From Streptomyces lanatus (GTDB lineage Bacteria > Actinomycetota > Actinomycetes > Streptomycetales > Streptomycetaceae): DNA of 64,000 bases. Shown here one piece after another: positions 25,386 to 33,793 of this stretch. Positions within the stretch are counted from its first letter, which is position 1; every line of letters begins with the position of its first letter. A program made the position numbers and the translations under genes. The notes below the pieces were generated by a model. The model searched no databases, was not told where the DNA came from, and worked only from the letters and a program-made list of their open reading frames with translations. The stretch is taken from contig NZ_BNBM01000008.1 of the NCBI RefSeq assembly GCF_014655715.1, positions 124,001 to 188,000 of the forward strand. The letters run 5' to 3'.

Positions 25386-26639
25386 ATGTCAATGCCGAAA
25401 GGTTCGAATGCGCCGGTGCCGACGACGGCACTGCGGGTCGAATTGGGCTGGCGCTCCGGACCGGGCGTGCCCGACGCGGACGCCTCGGCGCTGCTGCTGG
25501 TCGGCGGAAAGGTCCGCTCCGACGCGGACTTCGTCTTCTACAACCAGTCCGAGCACACCTCGGGCGCCGTCCGGTACGAGGGCAAGCAGAACGCCGGCGG
25601 ACGGGTGACGGACAGCCTGCTCGTCGACCTCGCGCGCGTGGAGCCCGCCATCGAGACCGTCATCCTGGCCGCCTCCGCGGACGGAGGATCGTTCGGCCAG
25701 GTCCCCGACCTCTACATCGAGGTCAAGGACGCCGCCCAGGGCACCGTCGTCGCCCGCTTCGACAGCACCGGCGCCACCGTCGAAACCGCTTTCGTGCTCG
25801 GTGAGTTCTACCGCCGCCAGGGCGCCTGGAAGTTCCGCGCCGTCGGCCAGGGCTACGGCAGCGGCCTGGGGGGCCTCGCCACCGACTACGGCATCACGGT
25901 CGACGAACCCCAGCAGACGGCACCCGCCCCGACGCCCTCGGTGGCGCCGCCGGTGCCCGCCATGCCACCGGTTCCCCCGCCCGTGCCCCAGGCGTCGCCG
26001 GTCAGCCTCAGCAAGGTGACGCTCACCAAGGCGTCCCCCTCCGTCTCGCTGACCAAGCAGGGCGGCACCTCGGGCGCCATGCGCGTGAATCTCAACTGGC
26101 AGGTGCGCAAGCAGTTCTCCGGCTGGGCGAGCAAGCTGGGCCGCCCGGTCGCCATGCACAACGACCTCGACCTCGATCTGTGCGCCCTGTACGAGCTGGC
26201 CGACGGCAGGAAGGGAGTCATCCAGTCCCTCGGCAACGCCTACGGCGCCCTCCACCAGCCCCCGTACATCCACCTCGACGGCGACGACCGCACCGGAGCC
26301 GTGGCCAGTGGTGAGAACCTCACCATCAACCTCGATCACAAGCAGGCCTTCCGGCGCATCCTGATCTTCGTGACCATCTACGAGGGCGCGCGTTCCTTCG
26401 CGGACCTGCACGCCACGGTCACCCTCACCCCTCAGCACGGCGCCCCGGTCGACTTCTCCCTGGACGAGTGCACCGTCCCCTCCACGGTGTGCGCCCTCGC
26501 CCTCATCACCAACACGGGCGACGACCTGATCGTCCAGCGCGAGGCCCGCTACCTGGTGCCCGACCGCGGCGTGAGCCCGCAGCGCACCGTCGACTACGCC
26601 TACGGGTGGGGCATGAACTGGACGCCCGGCCGCAAGTAG
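25386..26639 (+). CDS. Tandem TerD-domain protein
   Basis: A 417-aa cytoplasmic protein with two TerD domains (about residues 10-180 and 225-415) joined by a Pro-rich linker (TPSVAPPVPAMPPVPPPVPQ). The second domain has the calcium-binding acidic run HNDLDLDLCALYELADG; the first has VPDADASALLLVGGKV and DADFVFYNQ. TerD proteins are linked to tellurite resistance, calcium-dependent stress responses and phage defence, and Streptomyces uses several in development. ATG 25386 is chosen because GGGGG lies five bases upstream; GTG 25371 and ATG 25374 are possible. The stop abuts the convergent glycosyltransferase gene with no spacer. Confidence 0.88.
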   Translation: MSMPKGSNAPVPTTALRVELGWRSGPGVPDADASALLLVGGKVRSDADFVFYNQSEHTSGAVRYEGKQNAGGRVTDSLLVDLARVEPAIETVILAASADGGSFGQVPDLYIEVKDAAQGTVVARFDSTGATVETAFVLGEFYRRQGAWKFRAVGQGYGSGLGGLATDYGITVDEPQQTAPAPTPSVAPPVPAMPPVPPPVPQASPVSLSKVTLTKASPSVSLTKQGGTSGAMRVNLNWQVRKQFSGWASKLGRPVAMHNDLDLDLCALYELADGRKGVIQSLGNAYGALHQPPYIHLDGDDRTGAVASGENLTINLDHKQAFRRILIFVTIYEGARSFADLHATVTLTPQHGAPVDFSLDECTVPSTVCALALITNTGDDLIVQREARYLVPDRGVSPQRTVDYAYGWGMNWTPGRK

Positions 26640-27815
26640 TCAGCCCTCGTCGGGCACCGTGTCCGGACGCGCGTAGGTGCGGCCCTTCCAGGCCGCGCCG
26701 CGCCCCCTGTAGTGCTGCACCGCCGAATCGACCGTCATCAGGAGGTAGAGGAACGCGGTGAACGGCAGCAGAGGGGCGAGCCACAGCGGCTGGCGGTAGT
26801 AGCGGAGCATCGGTCCATACGTCCCCGTCATCACCAGCCATGCGAGAGCGCCGGTCACCGCCGTCGTCGTATCCCCGCCGACCAGACCCCCGACCACGGC
26901 CACGGGCGGCACCAGATACACGAGCGCGAGCCCGGCGACCGTTCCGGCCAGCACGAGTGGGTTGTGTCGCAGCTGGGCGTACGCGCTGCGCGAGACCATC
27001 CGCCACAGATCGGCAAGGCGCGGATACGGGCGCACGCTGTCCACCCGCTCCGCCAGCCCCAGCCAGATATGGCCACCGCCGCCCTTGACGGCCCGCGCGA
27101 GCGCCACGTCGTCGATGACGGCGTGGCGGATCGCGTCGGGAATCCGCGCGCGTTGCGCCGTTTCGGTCCGCATCAGGACACAGCCCCCCGCGGCGGCCGC
27201 CGTCCGGGTCCCCTTCTTACCGATCCTGCGGAACGGGTACAGCTGGGCGAAGAAGTACACGAAGGCCGGCACCACCAGCCGCTCCCACAGGCTCTCCACC
27301 CGCAGCCGCGCCATCTGGGAGACGACGTCGAACCCCCCGGTGTGTGCGGCTGCGACCAGCTCCCGCAGGCTGTCGGGCGCATGCGCGATGTCGGCGTCCG
27401 TCAGCAGGAGGTACTCGGGGTCACGCACGCGTGCCAGCTCGATGCCGTGACGCACCGCCCAGAGTTTGCCCGTCCAGCCGGCCGGGGGCTCGCCGGGGGA
27501 GGCCACCGTCAGCGGCAGGCCGCCGTGCCGTTGCGCCAGATCGCGCGCCAGGGCCCCGGTGCCGTCCGAGCTGCCGTCGTCGATCAGGAAGATCTCCGCG
27601 CGCCCCGGATAATCCTGCGCGAGCAGCGACGGCAGGCTCATGGGAAGCACCGCGGCCTCGTCGCGGGCCGGCACGACGACGCAGACCGACGGCCACTCGT
27701 CCGGCCGTGACCGCCGCGGGAGTCTGACATCGGTACGCCAGAAGAAGCCCTGGCACAGCAGCAGCCACAGCCAGGCGGCGAGTGATCCGGCGGCGATCCA
27801 CGCGAAGGCGCTCAC
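26640..27815 (-). CDS. Membrane glycosyltransferase family 2 (HpnB-like)
   Basis: A 391-aa GT-A glycosyltransferase. An N-terminal membrane anchor (FAWIAAGSLAAWLWLLLCQG) precedes SVCVVVPARDEAAVLPMSLP, then the DDGSSDGT and LLTDADIAH (DxD) nucleotide-sugar motifs, DVALARAVKGGGG, and two C-terminal helices ending LMTVDSAVQHYRGRG. This layout is that of the hopene-associated transferase HpnB and related carotenoid/hopanoid transferases, although no other hopanoid gene is in the window. GTG 27815 is chosen; a CAGACT hexamer six bases upstream suggests a leaderless transcript. It is divergent from the racemase-like gene. Confidence 0.82.
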   Translation of the reverse strand: MSAFAWIAAGSLAAWLWLLLCQGFFWRTDVRLPRRSRPDEWPSVCVVVPARDEAAVLPMSLPSLLAQDYPGRAEIFLIDDGSSDGTGALARDLAQRHGGLPLTVASPGEPPAGWTGKLWAVRHGIELARVRDPEYLLLTDADIAHAPDSLRELVAAAHTGGFDVVSQMARLRVESLWERLVVPAFVYFFAQLYPFRRIGKKGTRTAAAAGGCVLMRTETAQRARIPDAIRHAVIDDVALARAVKGGGGHIWLGLAERVDSVRPYPRLADLWRMVSRSAYAQLRHNPLVLAGTVAGLALVYLVPPVAVVGGLVGGDTTTAVTGALAWLVMTGTYGPMLRYYRQPLWLAPLLPFTAFLYLLMTVDSAVQHYRGRGAAWKGRTYARPDTVPDEG

Positions 27816-27860
27816 GCGCGCAGTCTGCCCCACCCGAGCGGCCCGCAAGGGCCCATCGAC

Positions 27861-27866
27861 TATCGT
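27861..27866 (+). promoter_or_regulatory. -10 box of a leaderless promoter (TATCGT)
   Basis: TATCGT ends six bases before the GTG at 27873; no ribosome-binding site is present. Confidence 0.5.
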
Positions 27867-27872
27867 GGCCGG

Positions 27873-28658
27873 GTGAAGATCGCGCTGATGGACTCCGGAA
27901 TCGGCTTGTTGGCGGCCACCGCCGCGGTACGGCGGCTGCGACCCGACGCGGATCTCGTGCTCTCACTCGACCCCGACGGCATGCCCTGGGGTCCCAGGAC
28001 CCCCGAAGACCTCACACAGCGCGCCGTGGCCGTCGCCGACGCCGCCGCCGCGCATCGGCCCGACGCCCTGATCATCGGCTGCAACACCGCGACCGTGCAC
28101 GCGCTGCCCACCCTGCGCGCCCGCCTGGAACCCGGGATACCGGTCATCGGCACGGTCCCGGCGATCAAGCCGGCCGCGGCCGGTGGCGGACCCGTCGCGA
28201 TCTGGGCCACGCCCGCCACGACCGGCAGCCCCTACCAGCGCGGACTGATCAAGGACTTCGCGGGCGGTGTGCCCGTCGCCGAGGTGCCCTGCTTCGGACT
28301 GGCCGAGGCGGTCGAGCACGCGGACGAGACGGCGATCGACGCCGCCGTCGCCGCGGCCGCCGCCCTCACCCCGGAGGATGTGACGACGGTCGTCCTGGGC
28401 TGCACCCACTACGAGCTCGTCGCCGAGCGCATCCGCACCGCCGTCCAGCGCCCCGGCCGCCCGCCGCTCGTCCTGCACGGCTCCGCCGGCGCCGTCGCCG
28501 CGCAGGCGTTTCGCAGGATCGGCGAGCTGCCCGCCCCCGAGGCCGCGGCGAGCGGCACCGTGACCGTGCTGCTGAGCGGCCGCGAGGGCAAGCTCCCCGA
28601 GCCCGCACTCACCTACGCGGAAGGCCGCCTTCTGCGGGCGGTCAGCCCCGCACAGTAG
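27873..28658 (+). CDS. Glutamate/aspartate racemase-family protein (MurI-like)
   Basis: A 261-aa protein with both catalytic cysteines of the family: IIGCNTATVHALP (first Cys) and VVLGCTHYELVAERIR (second Cys), plus the MDSGIGLLA substrate loop. MurI makes D-glutamate for peptidoglycan. The DSGIG loop replaces the usual DSG-x-GG form and the length is typical, so this may be a second, non-essential racemase rather than the housekeeping MurI. The GTG start fits a leaderless transcript. It is followed after about 100 bp by a PH-like membrane protein under its own promoter. Confidence 0.75.
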   Translation: MKIALMDSGIGLLAATAAVRRLRPDADLVLSLDPDGMPWGPRTPEDLTQRAVAVADAAAAHRPDALIIGCNTATVHALPTLRARLEPGIPVIGTVPAIKPAAAGGGPVAIWATPATTGSPYQRGLIKDFAGGVPVAEVPCFGLAEAVEHADETAIDAAVAAAAALTPEDVTTVVLGCTHYELVAERIRTAVQRPGRPPLVLHGSAGAVAAQAFRRIGELPAPEAAASGTVTVLLSGREGKLPEPALTYAEGRLLRAVSPAQ

Positions 28659-28750
28659 CGGACCGGCACAAAACGGACGGATGTGGTCCGCCGTGCTCCG
28701 CTCGGCGCAGTCACCCTCCGCGACGAGGTACCGGCGGTGCGAAACCTGAG

Positions 28751-28756
28751 TAACCT
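28751..28756 (+). promoter_or_regulatory. -10 box of a leaderless promoter (TAACCT)
   Basis: TAACCT ends seven bases before the ATG at 28764, favouring that start over the longer frame beginning at 28683. Confidence 0.45.
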
Positions 28757-28763
28757 CATAGCC

Positions 28764-29306
28764 ATGAGGGACCACCCCCACCGTAGGAAGCCGCACCCCG
28801 ATGTCTGGACCGGGCGGGCGACCAACCGGGTCCAGTGGCTGCTGGCGCTGGTAGGCGCCGCATGTATGGCGCTCGGGGTCGAGCTGGCGGTCGACTCGCC
28901 ATGGACGGACGGCGTCGCCCCGCTCGTGATGGCCGTCGTGGGCTGCATCGCGGCCGGGCTGCTGGTCCTCTTCGGCACACTGGCGTTCGTCCATGTCGCG
29001 CTCAAGGTCGACCAGGAGTGCCTCGAGGTGCGCTGCGGCCACATCGGTGTGCCGCGCCGCCGTATCCCGCTGTCCGAGGTCGTGGGTGCCGAGTTCGTCC
29101 CCCATGTGACACCGCGCCACTGGGGCGGCTGGGGCTACCGATGGCGCCCCGAGAAGGGCACCGCGGTCGTCGTACGACGTGGTGAGGGCCTGGTGCTGCG
29201 GCTGTGGGACGGCCATACGTTCACGATCACCGTGGACGACGCGGAGGCGGCCGTGAGCGTCATCAGGGAGCGGCTGCGGACTCGGGCGGCCGGGACGGCG
29301 CACTGA
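28764..29306 (+). CDS. Small membrane protein with PH-like C-terminal domain
   Basis: A 180-aa protein. Two closely spaced membrane helices (about 25-45, WLLALVGAACMALGVELA, and about 55-80, PLVMAVVGCIAAGLLVLFGT) precede a cytoplasmic beta-rich domain (ECLEVRCGHIGVPRRRIPLS, HWGGWGYRWRPEKGTAVVVR) resembling bacterial PH domains such as DUF3093-type proteins. Function unknown. ATG 28764 is supported by the leaderless -10 box; the in-frame extension to 28683 has no conserved sequence. A weak 6-bp hairpin (29326-29343) follows the stop. Confidence 0.7.
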   Translation: MRDHPHRRKPHPDVWTGRATNRVQWLLALVGAACMALGVELAVDSPWTDGVAPLVMAVVGCIAAGLLVLFGTLAFVHVALKVDQECLEVRCGHIGVPRRRIPLSEVVGAEFVPHVTPRHWGGWGYRWRPEKGTAVVVRRGEGLVLRLWDGHTFTITVDDAEAAVSVIRERLRTRAAGTAH

Positions 29307-29389
29307 GGGGCGTAGCCGGAATCAGAGGGCTGGTACGAGCCCTGTGTCGTTGGAACCCATGTGTGTCCGCAACACTGACCGCCATGGAG

Positions 29390-30457
29390 TCATGGGGCGA
29401 GCCGATCTCCACGCGCCTGTGTGTCGTTCTCGCGCTGCGATGACTCGACGGTGATCCGGCGCGCCGTGGCGATCCCGGCCAGCAGGCCCGCGCCGACCGA
29501 CACCGTGGTGAAGCTGAGCGCGTTGCCGACCGCGGCGATCGCCGCCAGAGCGGTGAGGGCCGCGCCCGCAGTGAGCGCGACCGGCGTGGGCCGCGCGGTG
29601 CGCCACAGCGCGAACAGCATCCAGCAGAACGCCGCCGCCAGCAGCAGCACACCGACGACTCCCTGCTCTGCGGCCAGCTGGAGGGGCGCCGAGTGCGGCT
29701 TGCCGTCGGACAGCAGCGTCTGGGTCGACGTCGTGCTGAGCTCCCCGAAGCGTCCCGGGCCCACGCCCAGCGCGAGGTCCTCGCGCGCCAGGTGCAGTGC
29801 GTCGCGCCACAGCTCGATCCGCTGCCCCGTGAGCTGCTCCCGAAGCCAGACGAGCAGGTCGCCGGGTATCGCGTCGCCGGCGACCGCCCAGGTCAGACCG
29901 GTGACCGAGGCCGCGGCGAGGGCCAGTCCCGCGATGCCGACACCGCGATGGTGGAGGTGGCCGGCGGCCAGCGAGCACACCAGGACAGCAGAACAGGTGA
30001 CGAAACCACTGGTCGAGCCCAGGACGGCCGCGGTGACCGCGACTCCGGCCGCGAGCGCCCACATGGCCAGGCGCACGGCCGCGGCCGACGCCGCCCAGGC
30101 GGCGCAGCAGGCAGCACCGGCCGAAAGCGTCAGTACGGCGGCTGTGGCACCGGCGTGGCCCAGCGGGGCGACCATCTGCGGCCCGGGGGACAGCTGCGGA
30201 ACGCTCAGTGTCAGGCCCACGCCCGCCAGAGCGCCCGCACAGGGCGCGGCCACGGGCAGCAGCGCCCCGCCGATCCGCCCGGCGGCGTAACCGGCGGCCA
30301 CCGCGAGGATCGCGAGCAGCACACCCTCGGGCCGGCCGCCGTGCACGGCGGCCGAGATCAACGACCAGGCGGCACAGGTGCCCAGCACCACGACGCCCGC
30401 CGCGTCAGAAACGTTTCGTCTGTCGCCGTCCTCATCCGGACCTGCCGCAGACGTCAT
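29390..30457 (-). CDS. O-antigen ligase/polymerase-like membrane protein
   Basis: A 355-aa protein made of about ten membrane helices with one long loop containing LWRDALHLAREDLALGVGPG, the periplasmic motif of O-antigen ligases and Wzy-type polymerases (WaaL superfamily). Such proteins join sugar chains to lipid or protein acceptors at the outer face. No adjacent polysaccharide cluster is present, apart from the GT2 gene about 1.6 kb away. ATG 30457 is chosen; GTG 30472 is in frame five codons earlier and neither has a clear ribosome site. It is divergent from lnt. Confidence 0.75.
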   Translation of the reverse strand: MTSAAGPDEDGDRRNVSDAAGVVVLGTCAAWSLISAAVHGGRPEGVLLAILAVAAGYAAGRIGGALLPVAAPCAGALAGVGLTLSVPQLSPGPQMVAPLGHAGATAAVLTLSAGAACCAAWAASAAAVRLAMWALAAGVAVTAAVLGSTSGFVTCSAVLVCSLAAGHLHHRGVGIAGLALAAASVTGLTWAVAGDAIPGDLLVWLREQLTGQRIELWRDALHLAREDLALGVGPGRFGELSTTSTQTLLSDGKPHSAPLQLAAEQGVVGVLLLAAAFCWMLFALWRTARPTPVALTAGAALTALAAIAAVGNALSFTTVSVGAGLLAGIATARRITVESSQRENDTQARGDRLAP

Positions 30458-30701
30458 CCCCGCGACACCCACCCCGCCCCCCGAACCCGGTCCCCCGACC
30501 TGTGACGGGCCTCCGCCGCCCGGATCCGACCGGTCGATACGACTGAGGCTCCGGCATACCGTAACGGTTCATGGCCGAATTGTGGACGTGCCGTGCAGGA
30601 ACGATGCGGCGCGGGCGCGTCAGGGACGCGTTGCCGGAGCGCCCGGGTGCGCGACGTCGCCGCTCCTCGGACCGCGCTGTCGGTGTCAAGGTCAACCGCC
30701 G

Positions 30702-30707
30702 TACACT
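30702..30707 (+). promoter_or_regulatory. -10 box of a leaderless promoter (TACACT)
   Basis: TACACT ends six bases before the GTG at 30714. Confidence 0.5.
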
Positions 30708-30713
30708 CCCGGA

Positions 30714-32324
30714 GTGACCGTCACCGCAACCTCCGTGGACGGGTCGGACCAGCTGGAGCCGCAGATAGCGCCCGCCTCGCGCGCGTCACGGCTCGTGCGT
30801 CTGGTTCCGGCCCTCACCGCGGCGCTCTCCGGAGTGCTGCTCTACGTCAGCTTCCCGCCGCGCACCCTGTGGTGGCTGGCTGTGCCGGCCTTCGCCGTCT
30901 TCGGGTGGGTGCTGCGCGGCCGCGGTTGGAAGGCCGCCCTCGGCCTCGGCTACCTCTTCGGCCTCGGTTTCCTGCTTCCGCTGCTGGTGTGGACCGGTGT
31001 GGAGGTCGGCCCCGGCCCCTGGCTCGCGCTCGCCGCCATCGAGGCGGTCTTCGTCGCGCTGGTGGGCGTCGGCGTCGCCGCGGTGTCGAAGCTGCCCGGC
31101 TGGCCGGTGTGGGCCGCGGCGCTGTGGATCGCGGGCGAGGCGGCACGCGCGCGTGCGCCGTTCAACGGCTTCCCCTGGGGCAAGATCGCGTTCGGTCAGG
31201 CCGACGGTGTCTTCCTGCCGCTCGCCGCGGTCGGTGGCACACCGGTGCTGGGCTTCGCGGTCGTCCTGTGCGGCTTCGGCCTGTACGAGGCCGTCCGCCT
31301 GGTCGTGGAGCGGCGGCGTACCCGGGCCGTGCAGCGGTCCGCCGCTGCCGTGGCCCTGCTGAGCGTGGCCGTGCCCGTGGTGGGCGCCGTGGCCGCTCGG
31401 CCGCTGGTCAGCGACAAGGCCGAGGACGGCACCGCGACCGTCGCCGTCATCCAAGGCAACGTCCCGCGCGCGGGACTGGACTTCAACTCCCAGCGACGGG
31501 CCGTACTGGACTACCACGCGCGGGAGACCGAGCGCCTGGCCGCCGAGGTCAAGGCGGGCAAGGTCGAACGGCCCGACTTCGTGCTGTGGCCGGAGAACTC
31601 CTCCGACATCGACCCCTTCGCCAACGCCGACGCCCGCTCCGTCATCGACACGGCCGCCAAGGCGATCGGCGCCCCGATCTCGGTGGGCGGCGTCGTCGAA
31701 CGGGACGGCAAGCTGCTCAACGAGCAGATCCTGTGGGACCCGGAGAAGGGCCCCGTCGACACGTACGACAAGCGGCAGATCCAGCCGTTCGGCGAGTACC
31801 TGCCGCTGCGCTCGATCGTCGGGGCGATCAACGAGAACTGGACCTCGATGGTCCGCAAGGACTTCAGCCGGGGCAGCGAGCCTGGCGTGTTCACCATGGA
31901 CGGCGCCAAGGTCGGCCTGGTCACTTGCTACGAGGCGGCCTTCGACTGGGCGGTCCGCTCGGAGGTCACCGACGGCGCGCAGATGATCTCCGTGCCGAGC
32001 AACAACGCCACCTTCGACCGCAGCGAGATGACCTACCAGCAGCTCGCCATGTCCCGCGTGCGCGCCGTCGAGCACAGCCGGACCGTCACCGTGCCGGTCA
32101 CCAGCGGCGTCAGCGCGATCATCATGCCGGACGGCGAAATCACCCAGCGCACGGGCATGTTCGTCGCCGACTCGCTGGTCCAGAAGGTCCCGCTGCGCTC
32201 CTCGGAGACACCCGCCACGCGGCTCGGCATCCTGCCGGAGATCGCCCTGGTGCTCGTCGCCGCCGGTGGTCTCGGCTGGGCGATCGGGGCCGGGATGCGC
32301 GCGCGGCGCGCCGGTGACGCGTAG
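30714..32324 (+). CDS. lnt: Apolipoprotein N-acyltransferase
   Basis: A 536-aa enzyme that adds the third acyl chain to lipoprotein N-terminal cysteines. Six or so N-terminal membrane helices (about 30-225) precede a nitrilase domain with the catalytic triad visible: Glu in FVLWPENSSD, Lys in VDTYDKRQIQPFGEYLPLR and Cys in GLVTCYEAAFDW. A C-terminal helix (IALVLVAAGGLGWAIGAGM) returns to the membrane. The GTG at 30714 is consistent with a leaderless mRNA. A GC-rich hairpin at 32341-32364 probably ends transcription. Actinobacteria often carry more than one Lnt. Confidence 0.92.
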   Translation: MTVTATSVDGSDQLEPQIAPASRASRLVRLVPALTAALSGVLLYVSFPPRTLWWLAVPAFAVFGWVLRGRGWKAALGLGYLFGLGFLLPLLVWTGVEVGPGPWLALAAIEAVFVALVGVGVAAVSKLPGWPVWAAALWIAGEAARARAPFNGFPWGKIAFGQADGVFLPLAAVGGTPVLGFAVVLCGFGLYEAVRLVVERRRTRAVQRSAAAVALLSVAVPVVGAVAARPLVSDKAEDGTATVAVIQGNVPRAGLDFNSQRRAVLDYHARETERLAAEVKAGKVERPDFVLWPENSSDIDPFANADARSVIDTAAKAIGAPISVGGVVERDGKLLNEQILWDPEKGPVDTYDKRQIQPFGEYLPLRSIVGAINENWTSMVRKDFSRGSEPGVFTMDGAKVGLVTCYEAAFDWAVRSEVTDGAQMISVPSNNATFDRSEMTYQQLAMSRVRAVEHSRTVTVPVTSGVSAIIMPDGEITQRTGMFVADSLVQKVPLRSSETPATRLGILPEIALVLVAAGGLGWAIGAGMRARRAGDA

Positions 32325-32340
32325 CCGTACGCCCGTCGCA

Positions 32341-32364
32341 CGCCCCCGGAACCCGCCGGGGGCG
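32341..32364 (+). terminator. GC-rich hairpin downstream of lnt
   Basis: CGCCCCCGG (32341-32349) pairs perfectly with CCGGGGGCG (32356-32364) around a six-base loop, 17 bases after the lnt stop. There is no U-tract, which is common for Streptomyces terminators. Confidence 0.65.
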
Positions 32365-32379
32365 CCGCGACTGGCCCGT

Positions 32380-32385
32380 TAGGGT
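32380..32385 (+). promoter_or_regulatory. -10 box of a leaderless promoter (TAGGGT)
   Basis: TAGGGT ends seven bases before ATG 32393. It is identical to the -10 box of the dehydrogenase gene at 32915-32920. Confidence 0.5.
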
Positions 32386-32392
32386 CGTGGAC

Positions 32393-32872
32393 ATGGCTAC
32401 TCCTGACTTCATTCGTACGATCCGCGCCTCCGCCGGTCATCAGCTGCTGTGGCTCCCCGGGATCAGCGCCGTCGTCTTCGACGACGAGGGACGGGTCCTG
32501 CTGGGGCAGCGCGCGGACAACCTCAAGTGGACGGTGGTCAACGGCATCCCCGACCCGGGCGAGCAGCCCGCCGCCTGTGCGGTGCGCGAGGTGGAGGAGG
32601 AGACGGGCGTCCTGTGTGTCGCCGAACGGGTCGTCCTGGTCAGGTCCGGCAGCGAGGTCACCTATCCCAACGGCGACATGTGCCAGTTCATGGACATCAC
32701 CTTCCGCTGCCGCGCCGTCGGCGGCGAGGCGCGTGTGAACGACGACGAGTCCGTACGGGTGGGCTGGTTCGAGGTGGATGCGCTGCCCGAGATGGACGAA
32801 CGTCAGCTGTTTCGGATCAAGCAGGCACTGGCCGATGAACCCACATGGTTTGAGCCTATGACCTCGGACTGA
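32393..32872 (+). CDS. NUDIX hydrolase
   Basis: A 159-aa NUDIX protein. The Nudix box is complete: GIPDPGE, then REVEEETGV with the metal-binding glutamates. It lies about residues 50-72, preceded by GISAVVFDDEGRVLLGQRAD. The enzyme cleaves a nucleoside diphosphate linked to another group, with Mg2+; the natural substrate (for example oxidised dNTPs or ADP-ribose) cannot be read from sequence. ATG 32393 is chosen over GTG 32387 because it sits at leaderless distance from TAGGGT. Confidence 0.88.
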   Translation: MATPDFIRTIRASAGHQLLWLPGISAVVFDDEGRVLLGQRADNLKWTVVNGIPDPGEQPAACAVREVEEETGVLCVAERVVLVRSGSEVTYPNGDMCQFMDITFRCRAVGGEARVNDDESVRVGWFEVDALPEMDERQLFRIKQALADEPTWFEPMTSD

Positions 32873-32914
32873 AGTATGTGCGGTGACCATATGTGGCCTG
32901 ACGTCGGTGCTGCC

Positions 32915-32920
32915 TAGGGT
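32915..32920 (+). promoter_or_regulatory. -10 box of a leaderless promoter (TAGGGT)
   Basis: TAGGGT ends six bases before the ATG at 32927. Confidence 0.5.
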
Positions 32921-32926
32921 CGAGCC

Positions 32927-33736
32927 ATGACCCCGCCCAGCATCCTCCCGGTGCAAGGTTCGCCCTTGCCCTCCCCGCTCGACCTCGGCGGCCGCAGCGC
33001 GCTGGTCACCGGCGCCGCCGGTGGCATCGGACGTGCCTGTGCGCTGCGGCTCGCGGCCGCCGGGGCCAAGGTCAGAGCGGTCGATCGGGACACCACTGGC
33101 CTGGAGGAGCTCGCCGAGCGGGCCCGGGGCCTCGCGGGCGCCGTGGAACCCCATGTCCTGGACCTCACCGACCTGGACGCCGCCGAACTCGCGGCCGCCG
33201 GCACCGACGTCCTGGTCAACAACGCCGGGCTGCAGCTGGTGCGCCCCATCGAGGAGTTCCCGCCCGACGTCTTCCACACGGTGCTCACCGTGATGCTGGA
33301 GGCGCCGTTCCGGCTCATCCGTGGTGCCCTGCCCCATATGTACGGGCAGGGCTGGGGCCGGATCGTCAATGTGTCCTCCGTCCATGGGCTGCGCGCCTCG
33401 GCTTTCAAGTCGGCCTATGTGGCCGCCAAACATGGCCTGGAGGGACTCTCCAAGACCGCCGCACTGGAGGGCGCCCCCCATGGCGTCACCTCGAACTGTG
33501 TGAACCCCGCCTATGTGCGCACCCCACTGGTCGAGAAACAGCTCGCCGACCAGGCCCAGGCGCACGGCATCCCCGAGGAACGGGTCCTCTCCGAGGTGCT
33601 GTTGCAGGACAGCGCGGTCAAACGGCTCATCGAACCGGAGGAGGTCGCGGAGGCCGTGGCATACCTTTGCGGTCCGCAGGCGTCCTTCGTGACCGGTACC
33701 TCACTCGTGCTCGATGGTGGCTGGACCGCGCACTGA
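32927..33736 (+). CDS. bdhA: 3-hydroxybutyrate dehydrogenase (SDR family)
   Basis: A 269-aa classical short-chain dehydrogenase. The NAD site is ALVTGAAGGIGRACALRL; NNAGLQ follows, and the catalytic Ser-Tyr-Lys are in VNVSSVHGL and SAYVAAKHGLEGL. NPAYVRTPLVEKQLADQA and FVTGTSLVLDGGWTAH are characteristic of 3-hydroxybutyrate dehydrogenases, which oxidise (R)-3-hydroxybutyrate to acetoacetate. It is followed by a GAF/PucR-type regulator and then a convergent MHS transporter, so this looks like a 3-hydroxybutyrate utilisation locus. Leaderless start. Confidence 0.85.
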   Translation: MTPPSILPVQGSPLPSPLDLGGRSALVTGAAGGIGRACALRLAAAGAKVRAVDRDTTGLEELAERARGLAGAVEPHVLDLTDLDAAELAAAGTDVLVNNAGLQLVRPIEEFPPDVFHTVLTVMLEAPFRLIRGALPHMYGQGWGRIVNVSSVHGLRASAFKSAYVAAKHGLEGLSKTAALEGAPHGVTSNCVNPAYVRTPLVEKQLADQAQAHGIPEERVLSEVLLQDSAVKRLIEPEEVAEAVAYLCGPQASFVTGTSLVLDGGWTAH

Positions 33737-33793
33737 CCGGCCCGGGCCGGCGGGATTCCGAGTTATCCACAGGGCTGACGGGGTGACGGTGCG

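Noticed and set aside
30714..32324. A second ORF covering the lnt gene in another frame (30593-32317)
   Set aside because: It is Arg-rich shadow; only the lnt frame keeps catalytic residues and membrane segments.
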